Origin: Cruorifilaria tuberocauda
Lineage: Eukaryota > Nematoda > Chromadorea > Rhabditida > Onchocercidae
Reading direction: 5' to 3'
Assembly (NCBI GenBank): GCA_013365365.1
Contig: JABVXU010000490.1
Location: forward strand, 1 to 40,107
Length of the DNA: 40,107 nucleotides
Under the pieces are notes generated by a model. That model was not told where the DNA came from. It worked only from the letters and a program-made list of their open reading frames with translations, and searched no databases. A program made the position numbers and the translations under genes. The stretch's first letter is position 1, and the number at the start of each line of letters is the position of its first letter. Shown here in pieces: positions 29,431 to 40,013 of this stretch.

Positions 29431-32400
29431 TTAATTAATTAAATGGAATAGACTTACCGGTAAAGTAACCGGATTTGTTAGCGTTGTTGCTGTAGCCTGT
29501 AAATTATCATGAGCGGAAATTGCTTGACTTGCGATTAAGTTGGTTAGTATGGTTGGCGTTTTGGTGATTAGAACATTATTGGTATCTTTTGATAAGTTAT
29601 TCAAATCCTCCTTTACATCCTGTGATTCATCAATATAATCACTTATCATTGTAACTTGTTTACTTGATGGTGATGTTTGATCGATTAATCCAAAAATAAC
29701 ACCAAGTTGATTATTCTGCGCAAGTGTCTGTGCAACAGAATATAACGATGGTATAATGAGGAGCAAATTGCTAAGTCGTACCGATGTATCACCAGGTGAT
29801 AAAAGTTGTTTAATATACGTAAATAAGGCACGTAAAACACCATCACGTGCTTCACGCAACTTCTCACGTGATACAATAGTTAAGCTTGTTATATCGGGAT
29901 GTAGCAATACTAGCGCTTTTAATGCTGCAATTTCTGCCTTCTCAACATTTATCCGACGAAGTGGCGTTAAAAGTTCATCCAAGATACGACTTACAATAGC
30001 AATGAGATCAGGATAATGAAATGGTGTAAGGGTCAAAAGGGTATCATTCGGAAGTACGATGTGAGTAGATGAAAGTGAACGTTGAACGGTATGTAGAAGT
30101 GAAAATGCTTGTGAGCAATGCTTTAATAGTAATACCTGAAAATAATATCTACCAGAAATATATTAGAAATGAAATGAAATGAACGATAAGGGATAAGATT
30201 AATAAGAGTAATATAAATCAATAAATGATTAACCTTATCAGTAAATGGTAATTCAGGAATTGGATGTAATAGATTAGCCCAACCGATCATTAATGATATA
30301 CTTCTTTGTCGTGAATTATTCTCATGTCCATCACCACCAAGGATATTATTGATATTTTGATTTCCTTGCAGTCTACTTTCAATATCCATGATCATTTCAA
30401 CAAGACGTCGTGATGCTGCTGTTGTTGCTTCATCTTCATTATAGCGCCGTTCAATTGCGCCACGTATTGATGACGGTGAATCATCTATAATTACCCAAAT
30501 ATCATTCATACCTTACGATACTGAATCATGCGAGTTGCATGAATTCTTGGGTATTTATTTCTAGACAGATATGATACTGTTAATGATACTTACCGGAATC
30601 ACTGTTACCATCACCACTGGTTGATGTTGGTTGTAGATGAACAGGTAAACTTCTTTTACGACTTCGTTTTGTACTACCTATACGATCACGTTCATTTTGA
30701 ATTGCTACAATTAATTTTAATAATTAGTATGATTCTTTTCTTTTTTGTTATAGTAAGTTATAGAAAGTTAAAATTATAGTTTTTATAGTAAGTTTCATTC
30801 AATTACAAAAGACTTTCAAGCAAGCAAATTGAAAAATTTCTGTACTGTATGTTTTTAAACTTATGGTAAATTTACATTGTACTACTGTATGTTTTTAAAC
30901 TTATGGTAAATTTACCTTACAGTACTGTATGTTTTTAAACTTATGGTAAATTTACCTTACAGTACTGTATGTTTTTAAACTTATGGTAAATTTACCTTGG
31001 TTATTAATATCGTTATTAAATATTTTACATTTTATAATTCAATTCATTAATTCATTGCAATGAATACTTTTTAAAATTAACGATATATTGCGGTAGTGAA
31101 GATAGAAGTTATTTTTTGAAAAAGCAAAAATTTTACTGTTGTATATAACTTACACTTTGCAATGAATTACTTTATACAAAAAGAAAAAGTACAATTATCT
31201 AATTTTATATTTTGATCAAAGTTCAGCTCATTTTAAAATGAAGAAAAAAAAGAAACTGCTAAAAGCAAAATGATTGTTAAAATATTTCCATTTAAATATT
31301 ATCAAAAATGATTTTAAAAAGGAGAGATAGCGAGAGAGAAAAAAGCATGAAAAGAGAGAGAGAAGAGAACTATTTTTTTTAACTAAACCAAATGCTGCTG
31401 TGTTAACAGATTTAAATCAAAAAATTAAATAAAGCAAAATTCATTTGAATGAAAATATTTCCGTTTTTAATTCATTGAAAAATGAATGCTCTTTTTAAAA
31501 ATTAACAATATATTGCGGAAGTGATGTTAGAAGTTATCTTTTGAAAAACCAAACAATTTTATTGTGATTTTGATCATTGAGATATCAAGGAAAATGCCAC
31601 TGTTAACAGATTTAAAATTAAATTTTTATCAGTGATAATATATTTTTATAGATAAAAAATAGACGTAAATTTACGACTATGAAAACAAATATAAAATGAT
31701 AATTTTGCATTAGTATATAGAAAGTAGTATATTTTGCCAAATGCTATTAAAATGGTATTTTTTGAATCTGTAACTTTTGAAAAATCGCAACATCAGTTCA
31801 ATACCGTAGCATCAGTTACCATATCGAACCGTAACATCAGATCAATTCAATACCTCATTAAATTTTAATCAGCTAAAAAATTTCATAAATTATCGTAAAA
31901 TAGTGATATCCTTTTTAATCGATTTAAATGAATGTTTTTAAAATTAGGAATATATCTCTCTACCTTCCGGTTTCATTCCATCCGCAAGACATTTCTGGAA
32001 ACGACAATATCGGCATGCATTTCGATGGTCTTTATCAATATTACATTGTTTGCTAAATCGACATGTGTACTGTAGATTTTGCCAAACGCTATAAAATGAT
32101 AATTTTGATAAATTTGAAAATGAAATTTGAAATGCATTAACTTATTATAGTGCATAATGAATTCGAATAATAGGAGGGAATTTTAAGAATTTTAAAATTT
32201 CATCAATTTCAAAAATTCCACAAAAACAATAAATCCCTAAATTTTAATCAGCCAAAAAATTATCATAAATTTAATGGATGGTTAAGCTTTAAGCTAGCTT
32301 ATATTATAATTAATCGAACTTTTCTGACAATATTATTATTCCAAAAATTGAAATTTACAATTGAATGCATAAAACTTTCCGAAATAACTTTACAAACACG

Positions 32401-33352
32401 TATTATATTCATTGTATCTCATCTAAAGATGCCTTGACGGGCAGCTTCCCGGAAACGAAAGTTTTTCGGTTCCGGGGAAAGTATAGTTGCAAAACTGAAA
32501 CTTAAAGAAATTGCCGGAAGGGCACCATCAGGAGTGGAGCCTGCGGCTTAATTTGACTCAACACGGGAATTATATTCCTTGCATCTCATCTAAACATTTT
32601 CAATAATTGAAAAATTCCTTTTTCCGATTCCGGATATTTCGATAATACGGGGAAAATCTAACAATTTTGAATATTTAGAAAATTTTCCAAACATCAATTT
32701 CAACAAAAAAAAAATCATAAGTGATACTTTTTTATTTTCTCACATTAAAAACTTTATTTCGAAATATTTGTAAGTATTATTTTGCGAATCGAATTTAACA
32801 AATTAATGCAAATACAGTAAATGTTTCCGATTCCGGATATTTCGATCATGCAGAAAATGCAATAATTTCGGATATTTAGAAAAATTTTTCGTGAAATATT
32901 ACGAAAATGAAAAACATCTTATATCGTTTTATTCGTAATAAATAAAATGAAATGACTAAGGTGTTAGATTTAAATTTAATATTTCAAAAGTAAAAATATC
33001 GTTATGGAAATATTACAGAGAGAGAAAGATAAAAGAATTTCAACGGAAATAACGAATAATGACGTTTAACGGTTGGTCAATCCGGTTTTTGCCGCATAAA
33101 TGAAAAGTGCATATTTTCATGATCAATTCAATTTTGACAGTATCGGTTATTTGCAAATGAATGGAATGGAAAATAACGTAAAGGTAATTGGTAGTAGTGG
33201 TACCTTCGACGAAAGAAACCTTTGCAACCGTTGCATGCAACTGCACCGTAATGTTTACCAATTGCTTTATCACCACATACAACACAGAAATCAGTTTGAT
33301 CATTGTTAGCTGTTGTTGAGGTTGCGCTACTTTGACTTGTTGATATATCCAT
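29431..33352 (-). CDS. HNF4-type nuclear hormone receptor
   Basis: Five exons, right to left: 33204-33352, 31964-32088, 30594-30704, 30234-30484, 29431-30135; 1341 nt, 446 aa. The DNA-binding domain is complete over two exons: finger 1 C23-x2-C26-x13-C40-x2-C43 ([20 protein letters not shown]), P-box [11 protein letters not shown], finger 2 C59-x5-C65-x9-C75-x2-C78 ([20 protein letters not shown]), then [20 protein letters not shown], the extension typical of HNF4-like receptors. After a basic hinge (KRSRKR) comes a helical ligand-binding domain, including [20 protein letters not shown] and a long helix-rich last exon. The Ser/Thr/Asn-rich end resembles an F domain. It should be a nuclear, ligand-regulated transcription factor. 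The 3' end is uncertain: a strong donor CCG-GTAAGT lies 24 bases before the used stop, so a further exon may exist. The N-terminal A/B region is only 22 residues. The exact nematode orthologue was not identified. Confidence 0.9.
30842..30998. repeat. 40-base tandem repeat, about four copies, palindromic
   Basis: TACTGTATGTTTTTAAAC recurs at 30843, 30883, 30923 and 30963. Two perfect palindromes, TACAGTACTGTA and GGTAAATTTACC, recur in the array; GGTAAATTTAC is in every copy. It lies in the receptor intron between exons 2 and 3. Confidence 0.95.
31040..31567. repeat. Pair of about 100-base direct repeats in a receptor intron
   Basis: Segments 31040-31143 and 31469-31567 both run TTAATTCATTG ... 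TTTTAAAATTAAC/TTTAAAAATTAAC ... ATATATTGCGG ... TAGAAGTTAT, with small insertions and substitutions. Confidence 0.75.
32402..32594. repeat. 26-base direct repeats flanking the rRNA fragment
   Basis: 32402-32427 and 32569-32594 are the same 26 bases with two differences (both in the middle), beginning ATTATATTC and ending ATCTCATCTAAA. They directly abut the 141-base rRNA-like insert and look like a target-site duplication. Confidence 0.9.
32428..32568 (+). pseudogene. Decayed 18S rRNA gene fragment
   Basis: The 141 bases match the sense strand of a highly conserved part of eukaryotic small-subunit rRNA: GCAGCTTCCCGGAAACGAAA, then TTTCGGTTCCGGGG, then CTGAAACTTAAAG, then GGAGTGGAGCCTGCGGCTTA and ATTTGACTCAACACGGGAA. 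It has substitutions at positions that are near-invariant in working 18S (AAAGAAATTGCCGG where AAAGGAATTGACGG is standard; CACCATCAGG for CACCACCAGG). The start GATGCC seems joined to GGGCAGC with a variable hairpin missing. It is therefore a non-functional fragment. It lies in the first coding intron of the nuclear receptor, on the strand opposite to that gene, and its GC content stands out from the AT-rich intron. Confidence 0.92.
32621..32893. repeat. Pair of about 70-base direct repeats
   Basis: Segments 32621-32694 and 32822-32893 share TTTCCGATTCCGGATATTTC, then GATATTTAGAAAA-like ends, with changes between. Both lie a short way right of the rRNA fragment, in the same intron. Confidence 0.8.
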
Positions 33353-33410
33353 TTTATCAGTTAATATTTTCTCTTATCAGATAAATTGATAAGATTTTGA
33401 ATATGATAAG
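33353..33410 (-). promoter_or_regulatory. GATA-type motif cluster just upstream of the receptor start
   Basis: Five GATAA-core sites lie within 56 bases upstream of ATG 33352: 33354-33359, 33374-33379, 33379-33384, 33388-33393 and 33404-33409. Four are TGATAA or its complement and one is AGATAA, all matching the WGATAR consensus of GATA factors. TGATAA is also common elsewhere in the window, so function is only suggested. Confidence 0.4.
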
Positions 33411-33537
33411 AGCGTGGAAAAAAAAAAGATTTTTTTTTCAATTTTAAAAATTGATTGAAATTTCTCTCCAAATACCTGAAAAAAAAAATGAAAATTTTTG
33501 CGCTGAAAAATTTTTCACTGTAAATTTACGCATAATT

Positions 33538-33860
33538 ATTACGTAAATCTAGTTGGGAATTAATTATTAATTAAATTAAAAAGATACGAATTTCTATTAA
33601 CAATTTATTATCTATTTATAGTGGGATATACAAATAAGTTAAATTTACGTTAGTTATTACGTAAATAGAAAATTAATTAGTAATTAAATTAAGAGGATAA
33701 GAATTTCTATTAACAATTTATTACCTATTTATAGTAGAATGTGCAAATAAGTTAAATTTACGTTAATTCTTACGTAAGTCATATGGGGATTGATTATTAA
33801 TTAAATTAAGATAAGAATTTCTATTAATAATTTATTATTTGTTTACACTAGAAATAAGTT
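33538..33860. repeat. Tandem repeat of about 115-122 bases, three copies
   Basis: Each unit starts near TTACGTAA (about 33540, 33657, 33771), continues through ATTAATTAAATTAA and AATTTCTATTAA-AATTTATTA, and the first two end in AATAAGTTAAATTTACGTTA. Confidence 0.85.
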
Positions 33861-34079
33861 ATAAAGAATTATGCTTATTTCTTTTTTAATGCAAATTTCC
33901 TAATGTTTTCGTAGTTTCTTACTTTGCTAGAAAATTAGAAAAACTTAATTTAAAATCAAATTCTTTAATATATTTCTTTTTAAAGAAAGATGAAAAAGAA
34001 TGAGTTAGATTTAATTTCTCACTGAAATGAAATAAAAAACTTGAATTTTAAATTACAAATTGCCAATAAACAGTAAATT

Positions 34080-34420
34080 AAAACAGCTCAAAATAACAAA
34101 TTTACTTAATAGCTCAAGTTTGCATGCTAAAATTTGCGTAAAATTGTAAAGTAATAATGAAATAGATATTGCAGTAATGAGTAATTGTATAATAGAAAAA
34201 TAGTTTAAAGTAAAATAAATTTACTTAATCATACTCACACATGCATGCTTACGTAGTTCAAGTATAATTCCACGCATAAAATTTACGTGAAATTATAAAA
34301 TGATTGAAAGTAAACTGATATAGAAAATAGCTTAAACTAACAAAAATACTTAATAACTCACATATGCATACTTAAGTATAATTCCACGCATAAAATTTAC
34401 GTGAAATTATAAAATAATAA
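34080..34420. repeat. Tandem repeat of about 115 bases, two good copies and one degenerate
   Basis: The segments at 34259-34300 and 34374-34415 are nearly identical (AAGTATAATTCCACGCATAA then AATTTACGTGAAATTATAAAAT). A weaker copy begins near 34110. The core is an imperfect palindrome, TTCCACGCAT...TTTACGTGAAA. Confidence 0.8.
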
Positions 34421-35474
34421 TGGTATAGTAATTGATATAAGAGGAACAATAATTGTTCAAATTGATATTTCGATAATTTTTAGAGGAAAGGAAAAGAAAG
34501 GAAATAAAAGTAGGAAGCCAAAATTTAGGAATACGTAGAGAAAATTGAAAAAAGGGGTTGTTTTCTTGTCCTTTATATTATTTCGTTCCTTCCAACTTTT
34601 CCTAAAAATACCGTAATTACACAACAGGTGTAAGTGCGACAATTACAAAACTGAGTCATAATTCCGTTTTTCAAACTGATTTATTCCATTCAATCAATAA
34701 ATGTTAGATTTTTTTCTTCCTTTTGAAAATGCAACATTAATACCATCAAGTTATTTCATTTAAATTATAATTAATTAAATAAACAGTTTCAAGCTTAAAT
34801 TAAAATTAAATAAGTAAACGCTATTTTACTTTTTAATGAATTAAATGAAATGTGAAAAAAGATGAAAAATTTAGTTGTATTTTATACAATATGATATCTT
34901 AATTAAGTAATTAAAAATTGATAATGACTTTCAAATAGTAATAATGCAAATGACATGATATGATCACAAATTGTATAATAGATTTGAATCTTTTTTTTTT
35001 TAAATATGTAATATCTTAATTAAGCAATAAAAAGCTGATAATGATTAAAATAAGTTCTTTGAAATAGTAATAATGTGTTGATATGATATGATATGAAATC
35101 GTATAATAAATCTGGATCTTTTCTTTTTTAAATTTATAACAAAAAAGTTTTTTTTTTTGACTAATTCAATTTAAAGATATCGATATCGTCATACGGTTTC
35201 TCGTATATTTCATTTAAAAAACAACCAGATAAAATCATGAATCGCTAAATTCCTTTTCTTTAACTAATGATAGAATAATTTTGAAATTATTCCAGCCACA
35301 AATAAGCTGAAATTATCTACTACATTAAGAAACAAATAATTAATTTCCTATACAAATAAGTAATTAATCACATCAATATTTTATCATTTGAAAAACAGAA
35401 TGATAATGTATAAAACTATTATTTTAGGAATTTCCTATTGTTAAAATTTTCATAAAATCACTAACAGTAATTTA

Positions 35475-35790
35475 AGATAGATGATAATGAAGTGATAACA
35501 TTGTTAATCATAATAAATGATAATATTCTACTAAAAATATTTATCACAGAAGAAAAATAGAAGAGTGAATTGATAGTGATAATATTTACTGTAAAATTAT
35601 ATAAAATGAATAGTTGATAACACTTATCACAAAAAGCAAAATTGAGAATAGAAGAGTGAATTGATAAGTGATAAGATTTCTGTTAAAAATGAACAATTAA
35701 CGAATGACTGAATAAATAAATAAACAAATAGAAAAGTATAAATGATAAAAATGAGATAAAGATAACTGATAAGCGCTGATTAATAAGATT
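35475..35790. promoter_or_regulatory. Dense TGATAA/TTATCA cluster
   Basis: I count 11 TGATAA hexamers on the two strands in about 310 bases, for example GTGATAAC, CTTATCAC and ATTGATAAGTGATAAG. A short direct repeat, ATAGAAGAGTGAATTGATA, occurs at about 35558 and 35648. TGATAA matches GATA-factor sites; it could equally be simple-sequence drift. Confidence 0.4.
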
Positions 35791-36026
35791 AAAATGAAAA
35801 ATTAGAATTTTTTTTTTAATTTTTAAATGAGAAGAAAAAAAAACAGTAAGTGATAAGAAAAATGATGAAAGAGTTTGGTTGACTGTTGAAGGGATTGATG
35901 GAAATTATAAATGCAGTGCCAGGTGTATGTTATTGCACTATAATGACTCAACATTTCTTCTAAAGAATTCATTTCATTTTATTTTATTCCTTTTTTTTTT
36001 CACCTTTCCAACAGGTACAGTTAAGA

Positions 36027-36075
36027 TTGAGTATTGAGAGAGAGAGAGAGAGAGAAAGGGAGAGAGGGAGAGAAA
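36027..36075. repeat. (GA)n microsatellite
   Basis: GA repeats from 36027 to about 36055, then GGGAGAGAGGGAGAG interruptions. Confidence 0.9.
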
Positions 36076-36420
36076 AAAGAAATAAAGAGAAAGAAAAGAT
36101 GAAATGGGGCGTAAAATGAATTTTTGCATGAGCACAATTATTGTTTTTTTTTTTTGTTGGAATGATTAAGTCATCAATTAAACTGATAATGAAATTGAAA
36201 TTTATCTTTTCTTTTTTTGTTTTTCGAAATGAGCAATGATAAACACAGAATGTTCCAGATGTGCATCCGAGATATTAGTTCATCCGAGATAGTTGATGTA
36301 AATTGTTGAATGTAGTTTTGTTAAAATTAAACTGATAATGATTCATATCGATTATGATGACGCTGATGATAAGGATGATGGTGATAATGATGGAATCATT
36401 TTGGAGCTAATATTATGGGT

Positions 36421-36425
36421 AATGG

Positions 36426-36504
<79 letters not shown>

Positions 36505-36653
36505 AACGGTGATAATAGTGATGATGATGATGATGATGATAACGGTGATAATAGTGATGATGATGATGACGATGATAACGGTGATAATAGTGATGATGAT
36601 GATGATGATAACGATGATAATAGTGATGATGATGATAACGGTGATAATAGCTG
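36421..36653. repeat. (GAT)n microsatellite with a higher-order unit
   Basis: About 27 GAT triplets are followed by four blocks of GATGATGAT... each closed by GATAACGGTGATAATAGT or a one-base variant (AACGATGATAATAGT). It is open in several frames, giving poly-Asp or poly-Met ORFs, but there is no sign of a gene. Confidence 0.95.
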
Positions 36654-37748
36654 ATAGTATGTATCCGTTTGTGGTGGAACAGAAAAGGATGTATTTTAAC
36701 GGTTCAAAAAAAAGTGTTCGCTTGCCACAAAGATCAATCAATAATTTTAGATGATCGTAACATTTTTCTCTCTTTTTTTTTGTTCCAATTTTCCAGTACC
36801 AAATTTTTTTCTTAAAGCACTTAATTACATCAAATATGTATGAATCATTCTCATACAATTAATCATGAAGCAATCAAAGATCATTTGATTTTAAATTTAA
36901 ATTCAAAAAATTGAACAACTAAATAATAGAAATGAAATGAGAATGAAATTCATCATTTAAAGAATAAATGGGAAATTTTTGAAATATATCTAATTTACAC
37001 ATATCTGCTTATTACTACTCGAAAAGTTACAATTCAGGATCCTTCAGAATCTAAATTCAAATTCAGAAAATCAAGAATCGAACAGTGAAAACTAGTTGAC
37101 AATAATTGAAATATTTAATCTTCGCCATCCATTTAACTATTTTACAGATATTCCTGATGTACTCTTATTGAATACTAAATCACGCTTTACAAAATATGAA
37201 TCATTTTACTCAAAAAAAAAAAAAAGGAAATTGGTATCAGTTAAATTATACGTCCAGGCGCTAAATAATCTTTCTCTCAAATGCACTTAGTTCATAAAAT
37301 TATCTAATTCAGGATTCTTTAGAATCAGCAAAAAATTATCCATAGAATCTTAACAAAGAAACATTTAACATATTTGAGATTTTCCTTAAATTATTCAAAT
37401 CATAATCATAAATTATTGATGATTATTCATATTTTGTACCAATTTCATACCTCATAATTCGCTAATTCATTCTTTACGTAAAGAAAAAAATGATTAAACG
37501 ATAAATTTTAAGAAATTCAAAAGATAAATGATAAACGAAGAAATTTCTACATATTTTTATCTTATTTATCACCAAAAAAAAAAAAGGACTGATTCAATAT
37601 TTATTTATCACATAAAAATCAAACAAGCAAAACTTTACTTTCAATATCATTCAATTACGTTGTACTTTAAATGAAAAATAGTTTTTATTGTAAACAAAAT
37701 AAGAATACAGATTATGAATAACATCCTATCAATTCATGTTATGCCATT

Positions 37749-37773
37749 TCTTTTTTTTTTTTTTTTTTTTTTT
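37749..37773. repeat. Poly-T run
   Basis: An unbroken run of about 24 T. Confidence 0.95.
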
Positions 37774-38207
37774 GAATGATCAATTTTTTGACATTGTCGT
37801 AAATACATTCAAGCATACATGATGTACAGACACACACCTAATTCATGCATATTCATTCATGTAAACCATCGTACTAGAAGTAAATTTTAGAGGTAAATAT
37901 CTGAGTGATCGATTTACTCAAACATAGTGTAAAAAAAGAAATTGAAAAATTATCACCGATTGATTTACCATTTAGGACGATCCTCGACCAGTTACCTATA
38001 AAAATCTACAAAAATTGTATTTGACAGATTAAAGGTTAAAATGATAAGTATTGAAAGTGATTTCAAGAATAGAAATAATAATATTTCGTATCCTGTTTCT
38101 TGATTTTTTTCTCTATTCAACTTTTTAATACTCTTTTGAAGTTTTCATTCATCTGTTTGATTTTCTAGCTTTAAATAAATTCCATTATTCTATCAGCTCA
38201 TCCTCTA

Positions 38208-38248
<41 letters not shown>
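38208..38248. repeat. (CT)n microsatellite
   Basis: About 18 CT units, preceded by CTATCTCCCT. Confidence 0.95.
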
Positions 38249-38250
<2 letters not shown>

Positions 38251-38754
38251 GTAATGATTGAAAATTTGATTTTTATTATTTTGCACTTTAAAATTGAAAT
38301 AAGTTAAGTTAATTTGATTCCAATCTTTTCATAGACACACACACAGACACACATATACAATCTCGATTCATTTTCAATTTTAGCTTAAATCTTTCAAAAA
38401 TTACATTGAAAAAAAATTTAAAGAAATTTTATCACTGACAAATAATAGATTATTAAGAGTAACATTTTGAAATGAAAAGGAAAAAAGAAGTATAAACAGA
38501 GAAGTGAAGTAAAACTTGATCATGTGCAAAGGGAGGATTAGAAAATTGATTGAATCAGGTAGGTTATGATCACGATTTAATAATATCAAGATACTGAATA
38601 ATGAATATCAATTCATCGAAATTACAAATAATGATAATTTAAGAGATTAAAGCAGACGTGAATTTATCTGTTGAAAAATTCGAGGAAAAGTTTTGATCTA
38701 AATAAATAAAATCAAATATTCAAATTATTAAATTTTAAATTATAAAATTTGTTT

Positions 38755-38882
38755 TTAGAAACATACAAAAAAAACTTTTTTACGATGCACAAACACACAT
38801 ACACGTATAATCTGTTATAATCACGTATAATCACGTATAATACGTGTGTACTTATCTTTCTTTTTATAAAGATACAAAAAAA
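38755..38882 (-). repeat. Inverted copy of the 39-kb repeat family
   Basis: Read on the minus strand this segment gives TTTGTATCTTTATAAAAAG, then ACACGTATTATACGTGATTA, then ATAACAGATTATACGTGT, then GTGCATCGTAAAAAAG, the same order of blocks as the three plus-strand copies at 38998-39400. Confidence 0.75.
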
Positions 38883-38997
38883 AAGCTATTATTTGCTCCA
38901 TTTAGAAGCGCTAAATTTCAACAATGCAAAAAAAAAATTCTCAAAAGTTCATTAAACATAAATTTCATAAATTAGATAAAGCATTGCAGAATGGCTT

Positions 38998-39103
38998 CTT
39001 TTTGTACCTTTGTAAAAACAACGGCAAACGCTTACGTATTATACGTGATTGTACGTGATTACAACAAAGTACTTACGTATTATAGGTGATTATAACAGAT
39101 TAT

Positions 39104-39143
<40 letters not shown>

Positions 39144-39400
39144 TTTGCATCGCAAAATAGTTTTTTTGTGTCTTTATAAAAACAAATTTTGTGATTTAAA
39201 AGTTAACAAATTGCAATTCACTGACACACACGTACAAACGTATTATATATGACGGATTATACGTGTGTATGCATCGTGAAATAATTTTTTTTGCACCTTT
39301 GTAAAAACGAATTTTGTAATTTACAAATTATTTGAAATTCAGAAACACACATGCACTTACGTATTATACGTGACAGATTAAACGTGTGTATGCACACGTG
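38998..39400 (+). repeat. Direct repeats of about 120-165 bases, three diverged copies
   Basis: Copies start at about 38998, 39161 and 39283. Each has a T run, (C)CTTTGTAAAAAC or TCTTTATAAAAAC, then ACGTATTATA, then AGATTATACGTGTGT or similar, then GCATCG or GCAC. The first copy is lengthened by a (TG)n expansion at 39104-39141. Confidence 0.8.
39104..39141. repeat. (TG)n microsatellite
   Basis: About 18 TG units following ATACG, inside the first copy of the direct repeat. Confidence 0.95.
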
Positions 39401-39929
39401 GTTATGTATAGCTTAAGGATTATCATTAAACAGAAAAGATCGAATTAAAATAATAAATAATAAATTTTATTGCTTTCATTCTTTTGAATTAAAGAAAAAA
39501 AAAAGAAATGAAACTTTTTTGCAAATTGATAAATAAATGAATGAAATGATAAAATTAATCAAACAAGCAAATAGCTCGAATATATCTTAAAATGATAAAA
39601 AGAAAAAGATACATGATACTGTTCATGTGACAATTATCACTTTATCAATTATCACTTTGTTTTAATAACTTGATGAAAATATCATTTCTGTAGTTCTGTG
39701 ATAACTGCACAACTGATATTCCCATTCCCTTATCAATTTTTAATTTAAAGAAATTTCTTTTTAATCAAAAAGCCTTTCTTGCCATTAATTAATTTTTTGA
39801 AATCAAAATAAATAAGTAAGGGTGTAATGTAAGAAGTAAGTAAGCAAGGATAAATGAATACATCAAGATGAAAATGTGAAATGAAAGCTAATTTTCTTTT
39901 TGCCTTGTTGCAAAAATATTCCATTGGTA

Positions 39930-40013
39930 CAGAGAGAGAGAGAGAGAGGGAGAGAGAGAGAGAGAGAGGGAGAGAGAGAGAGAGAGGGAGAGAAGGGGGG
40001 GAGGAGAGAGAGA
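39930..40013. repeat. (GA)n microsatellite with GGGA interruptions
   Basis: GA repeats broken at regular intervals by GGGA, ending in a G-rich stretch (AGAAGGGGGGGAGGAGAG). Confidence 0.95.

Noticed and set aside
30842..30998. CRISPR-like regular array
   Set aside because: The units are contiguous 40-base tandem repeats without unique spacers, in a eukaryotic intron.
36338..36858. Long ORFs of 138 and 168 residues on both strands
   Set aside because: They are translations of the (GAT)n microsatellite (poly-Met, poly-Ile/Val or poly-Asp) and have no gene structure around them.
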